64,000 bases of DNA from Pelovirga terrestris (GTDB lineage: Bacteria; Desulfobacterota; Desulfuromonadia; Desulfuromonadales; Geopsychrobacteraceae): positions 1 through 64,000 of the forward strand of contig NZ_JACWUN010000011.1 of assembly GCF_014773365.1 (NCBI RefSeq), read 5' to 3'. Within the stretch, counting starts at the first letter, position 1, and every line of letters starts with the position of its first letter. The notes under the pieces were generated by a model. It was not told where the DNA came from, made no database searches, and saw nothing but the letters and a program-made list of their open reading frames with translations. The translations under genes and the position numbers were made by a program. Positions 17,379 to 26,609 of the stretch are shown here, in pieces.

Positions 17379-17669
17379 ATGAAAAAACTTTTTACCCTGC
17401 TCATCGCCGTCAGTCTGGTTGCTGCCATCGCATCCCTGGTTGTTGCCGGCAACAACGCTCCCCCTGAAATCCAGTACCCCACAAAGCTGGGCACGGTCAC
17501 TTTTAACCACTTAAACCATGAAAACCTGACGGATTGCGCAAGTTGCCACAGCGCCGTTCAGGGGATTGAAGCCAAACAAAGAAAAGACGCCTTTCACGAT
17601 TTATGCCTTAGTTGCCACAAAGAGCAGCAACAAGGCCCAACCAGCTGCAAGGACTGTCACGTAAAATAA
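17379..17669 (+). CDS. triheme cytochrome c7 (PpcA-like)
   Basis: A 96-residue periplasmic cytochrome with a signal peptide (cleavage near VVAG at residue 24) and three CxxCH heme sites: CASCH, CLSCH and CKDCH. HLNH at about residues 44-47 offers axial histidines. Size and heme spacing match the PpcA/c7 family of Geobacter and Desulfuromonas, which carries electrons across the periplasm to outer-membrane conduits. A strong ribosome site (AAGGAGG) precedes the ATG. A small secreted protein follows 68 bp downstream. Confidence 0.93.
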   Translation: MKKLFTLLIAVSLVAAIASLVVAGNNAPPEIQYPTKLGTVTFNHLNHENLTDCASCHSAVQGIEAKQRKDAFHDLCLSCHKEQQQGPTSCKDCHVK

Positions 17670-17737
17670 ATGACAATTCAGTCCATTAATGAGCTGCTCA
17701 GTAATTTATCGGTAAAAGCACAATGGAGAACTAAACC

Positions 17738-18073
17738 ATGAAAAAGTTCATCTGTCTGATAAGCTGCCTTACCCTGTTAACCCCGGCACTGGGTTTCTCG
17801 TTTGACATCGATGGTTGGGAAAGTGCCAACAAGGATCGTGGCCAATGGGCCTGGTTTACCGGACAGTCTCAAAAGTGTGATCAGCCGATCCCGGTGCCAG
17901 GGAGCCGTACCCGCGCTGAGTGGCAACAACTCTTAACCACTGACCAGGACAAGCTCCCCTGTGCCGGCGAAGGATTGAGTCAACGTACGATAAAGCATAT
18001 CTTTCTGTTTCTGCACAGCCATGCCTCCGATTCAGAGGATCCGATGAATCAGAAACCGGAATCCTGCGGTTAG
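17738..18073 (+). CDS. small secreted protein of unknown function
   Basis: A 111-residue protein with a signal peptide (MKKFICLISCLTLLTPALG). The mature part has three cysteines (QKCDQP, LPCAGEG, ESCG) and no CxxCH, so it is not a cytochrome. It begins 68 bp after the cytochrome c7 gene and ends before a good terminator, so the two are likely co-transcribed. Family not recognised. Confidence 0.6.
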   Translation: MKKFICLISCLTLLTPALGFSFDIDGWESANKDRGQWAWFTGQSQKCDQPIPVPGSRTRAEWQQLLTTDQDKLPCAGEGLSQRTIKHIFLFLHSHASDSEDPMNQKPESCG

Positions 18074-18101
18074 ATCTATCCCACTATCAAGCTGGACAGC
18101 T

Positions 18102-18139
18102 AAAAAGGGTGCTACTTGCGATAAGTGGCACCCTTTTTT
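18102..18139 (+). terminator. intrinsic terminator after the cytochrome c7 operon
   Basis: The stem AAAGGGTGC(T)ACTT pairs with AAGT(G)GCACCC, closed by a short loop and followed by TTTTTT. It lies 29 bp past the last stop and could also serve the converging tetR gene. Confidence 0.85.
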
Positions 18140-18168
18140 AGTTAAATCAACAGTGTTCACTGTAACCG

Positions 18169-18777
18169 CTAGCGCAGTGGCACAAAAAACCTCTGGACCA
18201 TTTTTGCCGCGTCTCCCGGCATCTGGTAAAAATCCGGGTAGCGTAAATAATCGCCGTATACACCGAGCATAAAGCTGTACAGCCCAAGCGCTAAAAGACG
18301 CGGTTCTTCGGCGGGATCTATATATCCATGTTGCTGCAAGCGGGTAAAAAAACGCTCCAGATTATGGGTCATCTCGAGTTTTGATTCGCGTAACCGCTCA
18401 TTGAGCAGCCGGGTTTCTTCAGAAAGTTCACATTTAAGCAGCACAATACTATAGACCCGCCTGATATGTTCATCGGTATACAGTTGGAGCAATGAATCGG
18501 TACAGTATTTTTCCAGTCGGTCAAGGGCATCAGAGGTGTCATCGGCAAGAATCCGTTTGAGAATTTCTTCAGCCGGCAGCTGGATTTCCGCGTGAACGGC
18601 ATTGATCAGGTCAACCTTGTTAGCAAAATTCCAGTAAATAGCCCCACGTGTCACTCCGGCAGCACGGGCGATCTGCTCCAAGGTCGTACGCGCAATCCCC
18701 TGGTGGAAAAAAACCTCTTCAGCGGCGGCAACAATCTTCTTTCGCGTTTGTTGTGCATCTTCTTTCGAGCGCCTCAA
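18169..18777 (-). CDS. TetR-family repressor of the RND efflux operon (AcrR-like)
   Basis: About 202 residues. The N-terminal TetR helix-turn-helix (RKKIVAAAEEVFFHQGIARTTLEQIARAAGVTRGAIYWNF) is followed by a helical ligand-binding domain like that of AcrR/TtgR. A TTG start at 18777 fits best: it sits just after GGGAGAAGG, while the longer frame to 18816 lacks a ribosome site. It is divergent from the efflux genes, with an AcrR-like palindrome between them, so it is inferred to repress them and itself until a toxic ligand binds. Confidence 0.88.
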   Translation of the reverse strand: MRRSKEDAQQTRKKIVAAAEEVFFHQGIARTTLEQIARAAGVTRGAIYWNFANKVDLINAVHAEIQLPAEEILKRILADDTSDALDRLEKYCTDSLLQLYTDEHIRRVYSIVLLKCELSEETRLLNERLRESKLEMTHNLERFFTRLQQHGYIDPAEEPRLLALGLYSFMLGVYGDYLRYPDFYQMPGDAAKMVQRFFVPLR

Positions 18778-18844
18778 TAGCCTTCTCCCTGAAAGCAAAC
18801 CACAAAGCTGGACCAAAGAAAAAAACGGCTTTTCCCCTTACAAA

Positions 18845-18860
18845 CATACATGCATGTATG
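18845..18860. promoter_or_regulatory. palindromic operator of the TetR/efflux divergon
   Basis: A perfect 16-bp palindrome, CATACATGCATGTATG. Its half-sites match the ACATACAT / ATGTATG arms known from AcrR operators in enterobacteria. It lies 67 bp from the tetR start and 97 bp from the membrane fusion gene, where it could block both promoters. Confidence 0.75.
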
Positions 18861-18957
18861 CTAACATTGAAGAGTTTTTCGAGCAACGATTCTTTTCTTT
18901 CCGGATTTCCACACCGCCGGAATACCACCCTTTAGTTTTTTGATTTGGAGATTGAGC

Positions 18958-20091
18958 ATGACCACTTTTAATTTTCAGCGCTTGCTTTCCTTAAGTGCTG
19001 TCCTGCTGGCCCTGATGTTTATATTGAGTGCATGTGAAGCCAGGCAGAATCAGGAGGGAGGGCAACGTCCGCCATCTCCCGTCACCGTCAGCAGGATTCA
19101 ACCAACTGATGCCGAGCAGGTTCGCGCATATGCCGGTCGTGTTTATGGTGCCCGCGAAGTAGAGGTACGGGCGCGCGTCCAGGGGATATTGCAACAACGT
19201 CTGTTTAATGAGGGGGAAGAAGTCAAACAGGGGGCCATCCTTTTTCAGATCGACCCTGAGCCCTTTCAGGTGGCACTGGATGCCGCAAAGGCCAACCATC
19301 GTACCGCCACCGCCACCTTGAATCAGGCTGAACGCGAGTGGCGACGCACATCACGCCTGTATGAACAGAATGCCGTCAGTCAACGCGAATATGACAACAC
19401 GCGCTCAGCATATGAACTGGCTCAAGCCAATCAATCCCTGGCCCAATCCCAGGTAGAAAAAGCCCAATTGGAATTGAGCTATACCCGGGTCGAAGCACCG
19501 GTCAGCGGGGTAACCGGTCTTGAAACGGTTTCTGAAGGCAATCTGGTTGAACGCGGCACCCTGCTCACCAGCCTGATTCAACTTAACCCGGTACATGTAC
19601 GCTTTTCCCTGCCGGAAGCCGACGCTACCCTGCGCCGTAACACGAACCGAGGCACAAACGGTGGTATCAGCAGTCACCCAGTCACCCTGCAGACGGTAGA
19701 AGGAAACACCTACCCTCTAGCCGGTGAAATCGACTTCACTGCCAGCAATGTTGATCAGTTGACCGGGACAGTGGCAGCGCGCGCGATATTCCCTAATCCG
19801 GACAAACTACTGGTTCCCGGACAGTTTGTGCGGGTGCAGGTGCTCCTGCAATCTTTTAAGGACACCTTTGTCATCCCTGAAACCGCCGTCGTGCAAGGGC
19901 CACAGGGTCCCAGCGTTTTCGTCATTGAGGGGAACAGTGCCCTGTTTCGTCCTGTCATCCTGGGACCGGTAACCGGCGCGGGGCAGGTGGTGCTTGATGG
20001 CCTGACTGCCGGCGATCTGATTGTTATTAACGGTCAGGTCAGCCTCTACCCCGGTGCCCAGGTCAATATTGTCGCCGGCCTGGAGGAGTAA
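18958..20091 (+). CDS. acrA: RND efflux periplasmic adaptor (membrane fusion) lipoprotein
   Basis: A 377-residue adaptor linking the inner-membrane pump to the outer-membrane channel. A lipoprotein signal peptide ends in the lipobox LSAC. A lipoyl-like half-motif follows (VYGAREVEVRARVQGIL), then an alpha-hairpin (about residues 95-165), the second lipoyl half (VEAPVSGVTG), and a beta-barrel with VPGQFVRVQVLL. The ATG at 18958 follows TTTGGAG. It is the first gene of the efflux operon, 6 bp from acrB. Confidence 0.92.
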   Translation: MTTFNFQRLLSLSAVLLALMFILSACEARQNQEGGQRPPSPVTVSRIQPTDAEQVRAYAGRVYGAREVEVRARVQGILQQRLFNEGEEVKQGAILFQIDPEPFQVALDAAKANHRTATATLNQAEREWRRTSRLYEQNAVSQREYDNTRSAYELAQANQSLAQSQVEKAQLELSYTRVEAPVSGVTGLETVSEGNLVERGTLLTSLIQLNPVHVRFSLPEADATLRRNTNRGTNGGISSHPVTLQTVEGNTYPLAGEIDFTASNVDQLTGTVAARAIFPNPDKLLVPGQFVRVQVLLQSFKDTFVIPETAVVQGPQGPSVFVIEGNSALFRPVILGPVTGAGQVVLDGLTAGDLIVINGQVSLYPGAQVNIVAGLEE

Positions 20092-20097
20092 CAACTG

Positions 20098-23000
20098 ATG
20101 CTCAGATTTTTTATTGATCGGCCGATCTTCAGTTCGGTTATTTCCATTATTATCGTGATCATCGGCCTGGCTGCCCTCCGGATACTCCCGGTTGAACAGT
20201 ACCCCGATGTCGTTCCGCCCCAGGTCGTGGTCAGTGCCCAATATGTCGGTGCCAGCGCTGACGTGGTTGCCGCTTCGGTTGCTGCGCCTCTGGAGCAGGA
20301 AATCAACGGCGTCGATAACATGATCTATCTGGAATCAACCGCCACCGATGCCGGCAGTTTGCAGATTACCGTATCCTTTGAACTGGGCACCGACCCTGAT
20401 CAGAATGCCATCAACGTCAACAATCGCGTCCAGGCGGCACTGGCACGCTTGCCACAGCAGGTGCGGGATACCGGCGTGCGTGTGCAGTCACGCTCCACCA
20501 ACCTGTTGCTGGTCGCCGTCCTCAATTCCCCCGAAGGCCGCTACGACACCCTGTTCATCAGCAACTACGCCCTGCTCAATGTGCTGGACGAACTGGTACG
20601 GATTCCCGGGGTTGGGGGCGCTTCCCTGTTCGGCGCCCAGGATTACTCCATGCGCATCTGGCTGCGACCGGACAAACTTGCCCAGTATCAGTTGACTCCC
20701 ACCGATGTTGCTCAAGCGATCCGCGAGCAGAATGCCCAATTTGCTGCCGGACGCCTCGGCGATCAACCGGCACCCGATGATCAGGCCTTTACCTTCACCG
20801 TCACCACCAAGGGACAACTGGTGTCACCCGCAGAATTTGAACAGATCATTCTGCGCTCCAACAGCGATGGCAGCACCTTACGTCTGCGCGATGTTGCCCG
20901 GATCGAACTGGGGTCCCAGAACTACGGCTTCCACGCCATCTACAACGGCCAACCGGCGGTTCCCCTGGGGGTCTATCTGCAACCGGGCGCCAATGCCCTG
21001 GAAACCGCCCAACTGGTACATCAGGCGTTTCGTGACCTGGCCGCACGCTTCCCCGCCGGACTTGAATACCGGATCCCCTATGACACCACAGAATTCGTTG
21101 AAATTTCCATCCGCGAGGTCTTTATTACCCTGATCATCGCCGTTATTCTCGTGGTTCTGGTCACCTTTGCTTTTCTCCAACACCTGCGCGCGGCACTGAT
21201 CCCCATTGCCGCCATTCCGGTCTCCCTGATCGGCACCTTTGCCGGGATGCAGGCCCTGGGCTTTTCCGTCAATTTATTGACCCTGTTTGGACTGGTACTG
21301 GCGATTGGTATCGTTGTTGATAACGCGATTATCGTCATGGAAAATGTTGAACGACTGATGAAGGAAAAACAGCTCAGTGCCCGCGATGCATCAGTGGAAA
21401 CCATGCAACAGGTTTCCGGTGCGGTGATTTCGTCAACCCTGGTGCTGGTTGCGGTCTTTGCACCGGTGGCGTTCCTGGGGGGCTTGAGTGGTGAACTCTA
21501 CCGCCAGTTTGCTGTCACCATCGCCGTTTCGGTGGTGATCTCCGGGATCGTTGCCGTGACTCTAACCCCGGCCATGTGTGCCCTGCTCCTTGATCGCCAA
21601 CCGCAGAAAGTGGCGGCGCCGTTTCGCCTTTTTAACCGCGCCTTTGAGGCAGTCACTACGGTATTTGTTGGTGGTGTTTCCTTTTTGTTGCGCCATGCGA
21701 TTATCGGGGTTATCGCCTTTGTGGTGGTTATTGGCAGCACTTTCTGGTTGCTTGAGCAGTTGCCTACAGGCCTGGTTCCCCAGGAAGACCAGGGGGTTGC
21801 CCTGGTCGTTGCACAGCTGCCGCCAACTGCAGCATTGGGGCGTAGCGCGGACACCCTGGCTGGTCTCTCGGCTCAGGTTGTCAATCTCCCCGAGGTCGAT
21901 CAGTTCACCAGTTTTGCCGGCTTTGATATTTTCTCGTCCTCGCTAAAGTCCAACAGTACCGTCGGTTTTGCCAAACTCATCGACTGGAATGAGCGTCGCG
22001 GACCTGGCCAGGACGCTGCATCAATTACCGGCAAGATCATGGGAATCGGCATGGGTATTCAGGAAGCTAATGTCTTTGCTTTCACCCCGCCACCGATCAT
22101 GGGGATGTCCCTGACCGGTGGGGTTGAAGGCTACCTGCAGGTGCGGGGCGATGTCAGCGTCCAGGAAATTGACGAAATCGCCCGCGATCTGGTGGCTCAA
22201 GCGAACCAGCGCCCGGAACTGACCAACGTCAGGTCGTTACTCAACACCACTATTCCCCGTTACAACGCCGTTCTTGATCGGGAAAAGGCGCGCGCCGCCG
22301 GGGTGCCCATCAACCAGATCTACGACGCCATGCAGAGTACCTTTGGTGGATTATACGTTAATGATTTTACCTATTTTGGTCGCTTGTGGCAGGTCCGCCT
22401 GCAGTCAGAAGGGGAATTCCGCAGCCGCGCTGAAGACTTAAATCAGGTTTTTGTCCGCTCACAACGAGGGGAAATGCTGCCGCTAAGCTCTTTGATCAAC
22501 ATGGAACGGATCAGCGGTGCCGATGTTGTCAATCGCTACAACCTTTATACTTCAGCCAAACTCCTGGCCGATCCGGCACCGGGCTTCACCAGTGGGCAAG
22601 CTAAAGTTGCCATGGAAGAGGTTGCTAACAGTCTCGGCCGCGACAATACGGTGCTGGGCTGGATCGGCGAAGCCTATCAACTCGATGCCGCCGCCGGCAC
22701 CGGAGCGGCGGCCTTTGGTTTAGGGCTGCTCATGGTGTTTCTGATTCTCGCTGCCCAATATGAGCGCTGGACCCTGCCCATGGCTGTCGCCTCGGCCATC
22801 CCGTTTGGCGTTCTGGGTGCTGCCCTGGCCGCCTGGACCCGGGGTTTTCCCAGTGACATCTATTTTCAGGTCGGACTGCTGGTGCTGATTGGCCTGGCGG
22901 CGAAAAATGCGATTTTGATTGTTGAGTTTGCCGCCCAGAATCGCCGCGCCGGCATGAGTTCCCTGGAAGCCGCTACCGAAGCAGCCAGACAACGTTTCCG

Positions 23001-23229
23001 GGCGATCATGATGACCGCCTTGACCTTCATCATCGGTACCCTCCCCCTGGTCTTTGCTACCGGTGCCGGTGCTGCCAGTCGCCAGGAAATCGGCACGGTG
23101 GTGGTCGGTGGCATGGTCGCTGCCAGCTCACTGGCGCTGTTTTTTGTTCCCTTGTTTTACAAACTGCTTGAAGATATTGCGACCCGGCGGCGGGACCGCC
23201 TGACTAAACGAAAGGCCGCCAATCCATGA
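20098..23229 (+). CDS. acrB: RND multidrug efflux pump (HAE1 family)
   Basis: A 1043-residue proton-driven trimeric pump with twelve transmembrane helices. It begins with the typical [20 protein letters not shown] and [13 protein letters not shown]. The proton-relay aspartate pair is in TM4 ([16 protein letters not shown]), and the relay lysine in TM10 is in [13 protein letters not shown]. Two large periplasmic loops follow TM1 and TM7. Length is normal. Its stop overlaps the start of the outer-membrane factor gene (ATGA). Confidence 0.95.
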   Translation: MLRFFIDRPIFSSVISIIIVIIGLAALRILPVEQYPDVVPPQVVVSAQYVGASADVVAASVAAPLEQEINGVDNMIYLESTATDAGSLQITVSFELGTDPDQNAINVNNRVQAALARLPQQVRDTGVRVQSRSTNLLLVAVLNSPEGRYDTLFISNYALLNVLDELVRIPGVGGASLFGAQDYSMRIWLRPDKLAQYQLTPTDVAQAIREQNAQFAAGRLGDQPAPDDQAFTFTVTTKGQLVSPAEFEQIILRSNSDGSTLRLRDVARIELGSQNYGFHAIYNGQPAVPLGVYLQPGANALETAQLVHQAFRDLAARFPAGLEYRIPYDTTEFVEISIREVFITLIIAVILVVLVTFAFLQHLRAALIPIAAIPVSLIGTFAGMQALGFSVNLLTLFGLVLAIGIVVDNAIIVMENVERLMKEKQLSARDASVETMQQVSGAVISSTLVLVAVFAPVAFLGGLSGELYRQFAVTIAVSVVISGIVAVTLTPAMCALLLDRQPQKVAAPFRLFNRAFEAVTTVFVGGVSFLLRHAIIGVIAFVVVIGSTFWLLEQLPTGLVPQEDQGVALVVAQLPPTAALGRSADTLAGLSAQVVNLPEVDQFTSFAGFDIFSSSLKSNSTVGFAKLIDWNERRGPGQDAASITGKIMGIGMGIQEANVFAFTPPPIMGMSLTGGVEGYLQVRGDVSVQEIDEIARDLVAQANQRPELTNVRSLLNTTIPRYNAVLDREKARAAGVPINQIYDAMQSTFGGLYVNDFTYFGRLWQVRLQSEGEFRSRAEDLNQVFVRSQRGEMLPLSSLINMERISGADVVNRYNLYTSAKLLADPAPGFTSGQAKVAMEEVANSLGRDNTVLGWIGEAYQLDAAAGTGAAAFGLGLLMVFLILAAQYERWTLPMAVASAIPFGVLGAALAAWTRGFPSDIYFQVGLLVLIGLAAKNAILIVEFAAQNRRAGMSSLEAATEAARQRFRAIMMTALTFIIGTLPLVFATGAGAASRQEIGTVVVGGMVAASSLALFFVPLFYKLLEDIATRRRDRLTKRKAANP

Positions 23230-24641
23230 AAACTCTGATCCTGTCTGTTACCCTTTGTGCCCTGCTGCTCGGTGGTTGCAGCATCGGGCCGGAATATCAA
23301 CGCCCGAACCTTGATCTGCCTGAACAATGGCAGCAGACCAAGAGCAGTGCTGATCATCATCCCCTGGCGATTGAAAACCACTGGTGGAGCTACTACCAGG
23401 ACCCGCTGCTGAGCCAACTGATCGAGCGTGCGTTGAGCGACAACCTCACCTTGCGCCTGCAACTGGAGCGCATTAGCGAAAACCGTGCCCGTCTGGGATT
23501 CGCCTCGGCGCAGCGGATGCCGAGCCTCGACGGCCAGGCCGAAGCAGCACGCAGTCAGCAGTCTGCCGCCGTGTCTGCCGGTGGCATCAACAACAGCTTC
23601 AGCCTGACCGGTCTGCTGAGCTACGAGCTCGACATCTGGGGACGGCTGGCGCGGAGCCGTGACAGTGCGCTGGCACAATTTGAAGCTTCCCACTACAGTC
23701 ACGCTGCCGTCCGCCTGCAACTGATCGGTGATCTGATCAGCACCTACACCAACCTGCGTGCCGCCCAGGAACAGCTGCGTATCACCGAACACACCCTCGG
23801 CCTGCGCCGAGACAGCCTGGAATTACAGCAAATCCGCTATGATGGCGGAATCATTGACCAACTCGGACTGCAGCAGGCCCGCTCGGAATGGCAAGCGGTA
23901 CGGGCGTTGATCCCCCTGCGTCAGGAGCAGGTAACCCGCCTGGAGAGTGCTCTGGCAGTATTAACCGGCATGAGTCCGGCAGAACTGATGGGAACCCTCG
24001 ACTTTGGCGATGGCCGGCTTGATCAGTTAACCCCGCAACCAGCCCTCCCGGACTTTCTCCCTTCAGAACTGCTTGAACGCCGCCCCGATATCCGTGCGAC
24101 CGAGGCCACCCTGATGGCGGCCAATGCCCAATTGGGAGTAACCATGGCTGAGCGCCTGCCACGGTTTAATCTGGCCCTGTTTCTTGGCAGTGTCGCCGGT
24201 GATATTGACGATCTGCTCAAGAGCTCGACTGAAACCTGGGGGATCAGCGGAGCGATTCTCGGACCTCTGGTCGATTTCGGCCGCAACCGTGCCCGCGTCG
24301 AAACGGTCAAATCCTTGCGCGATCAGGCTGAGACCAGCTATCGGATCACCGTCCAGACCGCCTTTCGCGAAGTACGCGATGCGCTGCTATTAACAAGCAC
24401 TATTGCTGAGCGCGAGACCGCCCTGCGCCGCCAGCAGGAAGCGGCGCAAAAGACCCTGGAACTGGTTGAATTGCGCTATCAGGAAGGATACAGCAGTTTT
24501 ATCGAGGTTCTTGATGCCCAACGCCAGCTGCTGGGTGCCGAACTGGCCTTGACGGAAGCGACCCGTGACCGCCTCAATGCCGCCACCGCCCTGTTCAAAA
24601 CCCTGGGCGGCGGCTGGCAAACGGATGAGGAGCCTTTGTAG
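23226..24641 (+). CDS. oprM: RND efflux outer-membrane factor lipoprotein (OprM/NodT type)
   Basis: A 471-residue TolC-like trimeric channel. The lipoprotein signal ends [14 protein letters not shown], the classic NodT/OprM N-terminus. Two OEP repeats follow, with [22 protein letters not shown] and [23 protein letters not shown]. The TAG stop at 24639-24641 lies inside a 28-bp palindrome that also ends the converging lpdA gene. Confidence 0.93.
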   Translation: MKTLILSVTLCALLLGGCSIGPEYQRPNLDLPEQWQQTKSSADHHPLAIENHWWSYYQDPLLSQLIERALSDNLTLRLQLERISENRARLGFASAQRMPSLDGQAEAARSQQSAAVSAGGINNSFSLTGLLSYELDIWGRLARSRDSALAQFEASHYSHAAVRLQLIGDLISTYTNLRAAQEQLRITEHTLGLRRDSLELQQIRYDGGIIDQLGLQQARSEWQAVRALIPLRQEQVTRLESALAVLTGMSPAELMGTLDFGDGRLDQLTPQPALPDFLPSELLERRPDIRATEATLMAANAQLGVTMAERLPRFNLALFLGSVAGDIDDLLKSSTETWGISGAILGPLVDFGRNRARVETVKSLRDQAETSYRITVQTAFREVRDALLLTSTIAERETALRRQQEAAQKTLELVELRYQEGYSSFIEVLDAQRQLLGAELALTEATRDRLNAATALFKTLGGGWQTDEEPL

Positions 24642-24665
24642 GGGCGATTCATGAATCGCCCCTAC
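24638..24665. repeat. 28-bp perfect palindrome supplying both stop codons (GTAGGGGCG family)
   Basis: GTAGGGGCGATTCA followed by its exact reverse complement. The TAG of oprM (24639-24641) and the TAG of lpdA (24662-24664 on the minus strand) are the mirror-image ends of the palindrome. A related GTAGGGGCG...CGCCCCTAC hairpin lies at 32444-32488. It probably acts as a bidirectional transcript end or 3' barrier, although there is no T-tract. Confidence 0.9.
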
Positions 24666-26419
24666 GACAGCATCCTTGCCGCGTCATAGAGGGTTTCCGA
24701 CAGGGTCGGGTGGGGGTGAATGGTCTTGCGCAGGTCTTCAGACAGGGCCGCCATCTCCATCGCCAGCACCCCTTCAGCGATCAACTCTCCAGCCCCTGGT
24801 CCAGCAACGGCAATCCCTAGAATGCGATCCGTTTCAGGATCGACAATCAGCTTGGTGATGCCGTCATCACGCCCCAGGGTCAGACAACGGCCACTGCCGC
24901 GCCACGGCAACTTGGCGGTCTTGACCTTGATCTTCTGTTCGCGCGCCTGGGTTTCGGTCAAGCCACACCAGGCGATCTCCGGATCAGTAAACACCACTGC
25001 CGGAATCGCCCGCGGCTCGTAGACGGCCTTGCCCCCAGCGGCAACCTCGGCGGCAACCTCGGCTTCAGCATAGGCCTTGTGGGCCAACATCGGCTCACCG
25101 GCAATATCACCGATAGCAAAGATATGGGGTTCAGCGGTGCGTTGCTGGCCATCGACCTCAATAAACCCCTTGTCATTCTTTTCAATCCGGGTCTTGTCCA
25201 GCCCCAGTTGTTCGCTGTTGGGCTTTCGTCCGATGGCAATCAGAACCTTATCAAAGCGCCGGTTGGTCAACTCCCCTTTTTTACCTTCCAGAGTCACCGC
25301 GACCCCGTTTTTCTGCTCTTTCAGTTCAACAACCTTGGTTTTCAGCAGAATATCCTCGAATATGTTATCCAGCCGTCGTTTCAGCAGGGACACCAGATCG
25401 CGATCGCAACCGGGAAGCAGGCCATCGGTCATCTCGACGACACTGACCTTGCTGCCCAAGGCCGCATAAGCGCTGCCAAGCTCAAGACCAATATAGCCGC
25501 CACCGACCACCAGCAAGGAAGAAGGGACATCGGTCAGATTGAGGGCACCGGTCGAATCAATAATCCGCTGACTCCCGGTTTCAACACCGGGAAGCATGAT
25601 CGGTCGCGAACCGGTCGCCACGATCGCCTGCGAAAATCCCAGTTCTCTGGTTTTACCATCGGTATCAGTCACTTCGAGGTGATGGGCATCCTTGAACCGG
25701 GCCATCCCTCTGAGATAGGTCAGCTTCTGCTGAGCAACCTTTGCACCCAGACCACCGGTGAGTTTTTCAACAACCTCATTTTTCCAGGCGCGAACCCGGT
25801 CGACATCAATCTTCGGCCGGGAAAATGTGATGCCGATAGCTGTTGATTCCTGCGCTTCGCTAATCAGCTTAGCGACATGCAACAGTGCTTTTGACGGGAT
25901 GCAGCCGCGATGCAGACAAACCCCACCGGGATTCTCCTCAGGATCAATCAGGGTCACCGACAGCCCCAATTCCGCCGCCTTAAAGGCCGCATGATAACCA
26001 CCGGGACCGGCACCAATCACGACCAGATCTTTGCCCGACACCTTTGCTTGTTCAGCAGGTTTGCTGCCAGACTTTTTGGCGGCTGATTTCTTTTCTGCCT
26101 CGTCAGTTGACGTCTCTTGGACTTTTTCCTGTGCAGCAGGCTCGTGCGATTCATCGGCCTCAGCGGCAGAATTGCCCGTTTCCGACCCCTCCAGCACGGC
26201 AATCACCCCCCCCACATCCACCGTATCCCCTTCAGTGACCTTCAGTTCACTAACACGGCCTGCAGAGGGTGAAGGAATCGCCACCACCGCCTTGTCTGTT
26301 TCCAGCTCAATCAAGGTCTGATCTGCTTCAACCTGATCACCTACGCTGACCGCCACGGAAATCACCTTGCCTGAGGTCACACCATCCGAAACCTGCGGAA
26401 CAACTACATCAATACTCAT
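24662..26419 (-). CDS. lpdA: dihydrolipoamide dehydrogenase with fused lipoyl domain (PDH E3)
   Basis: A 585-residue E3 that reoxidises dihydrolipoamide and makes NADH. An N-terminal lipoyl domain (residues 1-75, lipoylated Lys in ELETDKAVVAIPS) is joined by an Ala/Glu/Lys-rich linker (about 80-125) to the flavoprotein: FAD site VVIGAGPGGYHAA, redox-active disulfide GGVCLHRGCIPSK, NAD site VVGGGYIGLELG, and C-terminal catalytic His-Pro in IHPHPTLSE. This fused form is known from Neisseria and related PDH clusters. It is the third gene after aceE-aceF, with 190 bp between aceF and lpdA that hold a structured repeat. Confidence 0.95.
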   Translation of the reverse strand: MSIDVVVPQVSDGVTSGKVISVAVSVGDQVEADQTLIELETDKAVVAIPSPSAGRVSELKVTEGDTVDVGGVIAVLEGSETGNSAAEADESHEPAAQEKVQETSTDEAEKKSAAKKSGSKPAEQAKVSGKDLVVIGAGPGGYHAAFKAAELGLSVTLIDPEENPGGVCLHRGCIPSKALLHVAKLISEAQESTAIGITFSRPKIDVDRVRAWKNEVVEKLTGGLGAKVAQQKLTYLRGMARFKDAHHLEVTDTDGKTRELGFSQAIVATGSRPIMLPGVETGSQRIIDSTGALNLTDVPSSLLVVGGGYIGLELGSAYAALGSKVSVVEMTDGLLPGCDRDLVSLLKRRLDNIFEDILLKTKVVELKEQKNGVAVTLEGKKGELTNRRFDKVLIAIGRKPNSEQLGLDKTRIEKNDKGFIEVDGQQRTAEPHIFAIGDIAGEPMLAHKAYAEAEVAAEVAAGGKAVYEPRAIPAVVFTDPEIAWCGLTETQAREQKIKVKTAKLPWRGSGRCLTLGRDDGITKLIVDPETDRILGIAVAGPGAGELIAEGVLAMEMAALSEDLRKTIHPHPTLSETLYDAARMLS

Positions 26420-26478
26420 AAAAAACTCTCTATCTTTCCAGGAATGCTAGCTTAATGGATCTTCCACCACTTTACCTC

Positions 26479-26591
26479 GGTGTGGTGTCGGGGCTCCCGT
26501 GACAAGGGTGTCTGTCGCCATGGACGGCGACAGTCAAGCGGTCATGGACGACGAAAAGCGTCCCTTGGCATGGGAGTCCCGATGCCACACC
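26479..26591. repeat. structured 113-bp repeat, copy A, between aceF and lpdA
   Basis: The ends form an imperfect inverted repeat of about 23 bp (GGTGTGGTGTCGGGGCTCCC against the reverse complement of 26569-26591). Inside is a perfect 8-bp-arm hairpin, CTGTCGCC-ATGGAC-GGCGACAG. The central 65 bp are nearly identical, in opposite orientation, to copy B at 30776-30910. A non-autonomous repeat or structured RNA processing element is likely. Confidence 0.8.
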
Positions 26592-26609
26592 CGCCCACCA
26601 ACCATTTCC

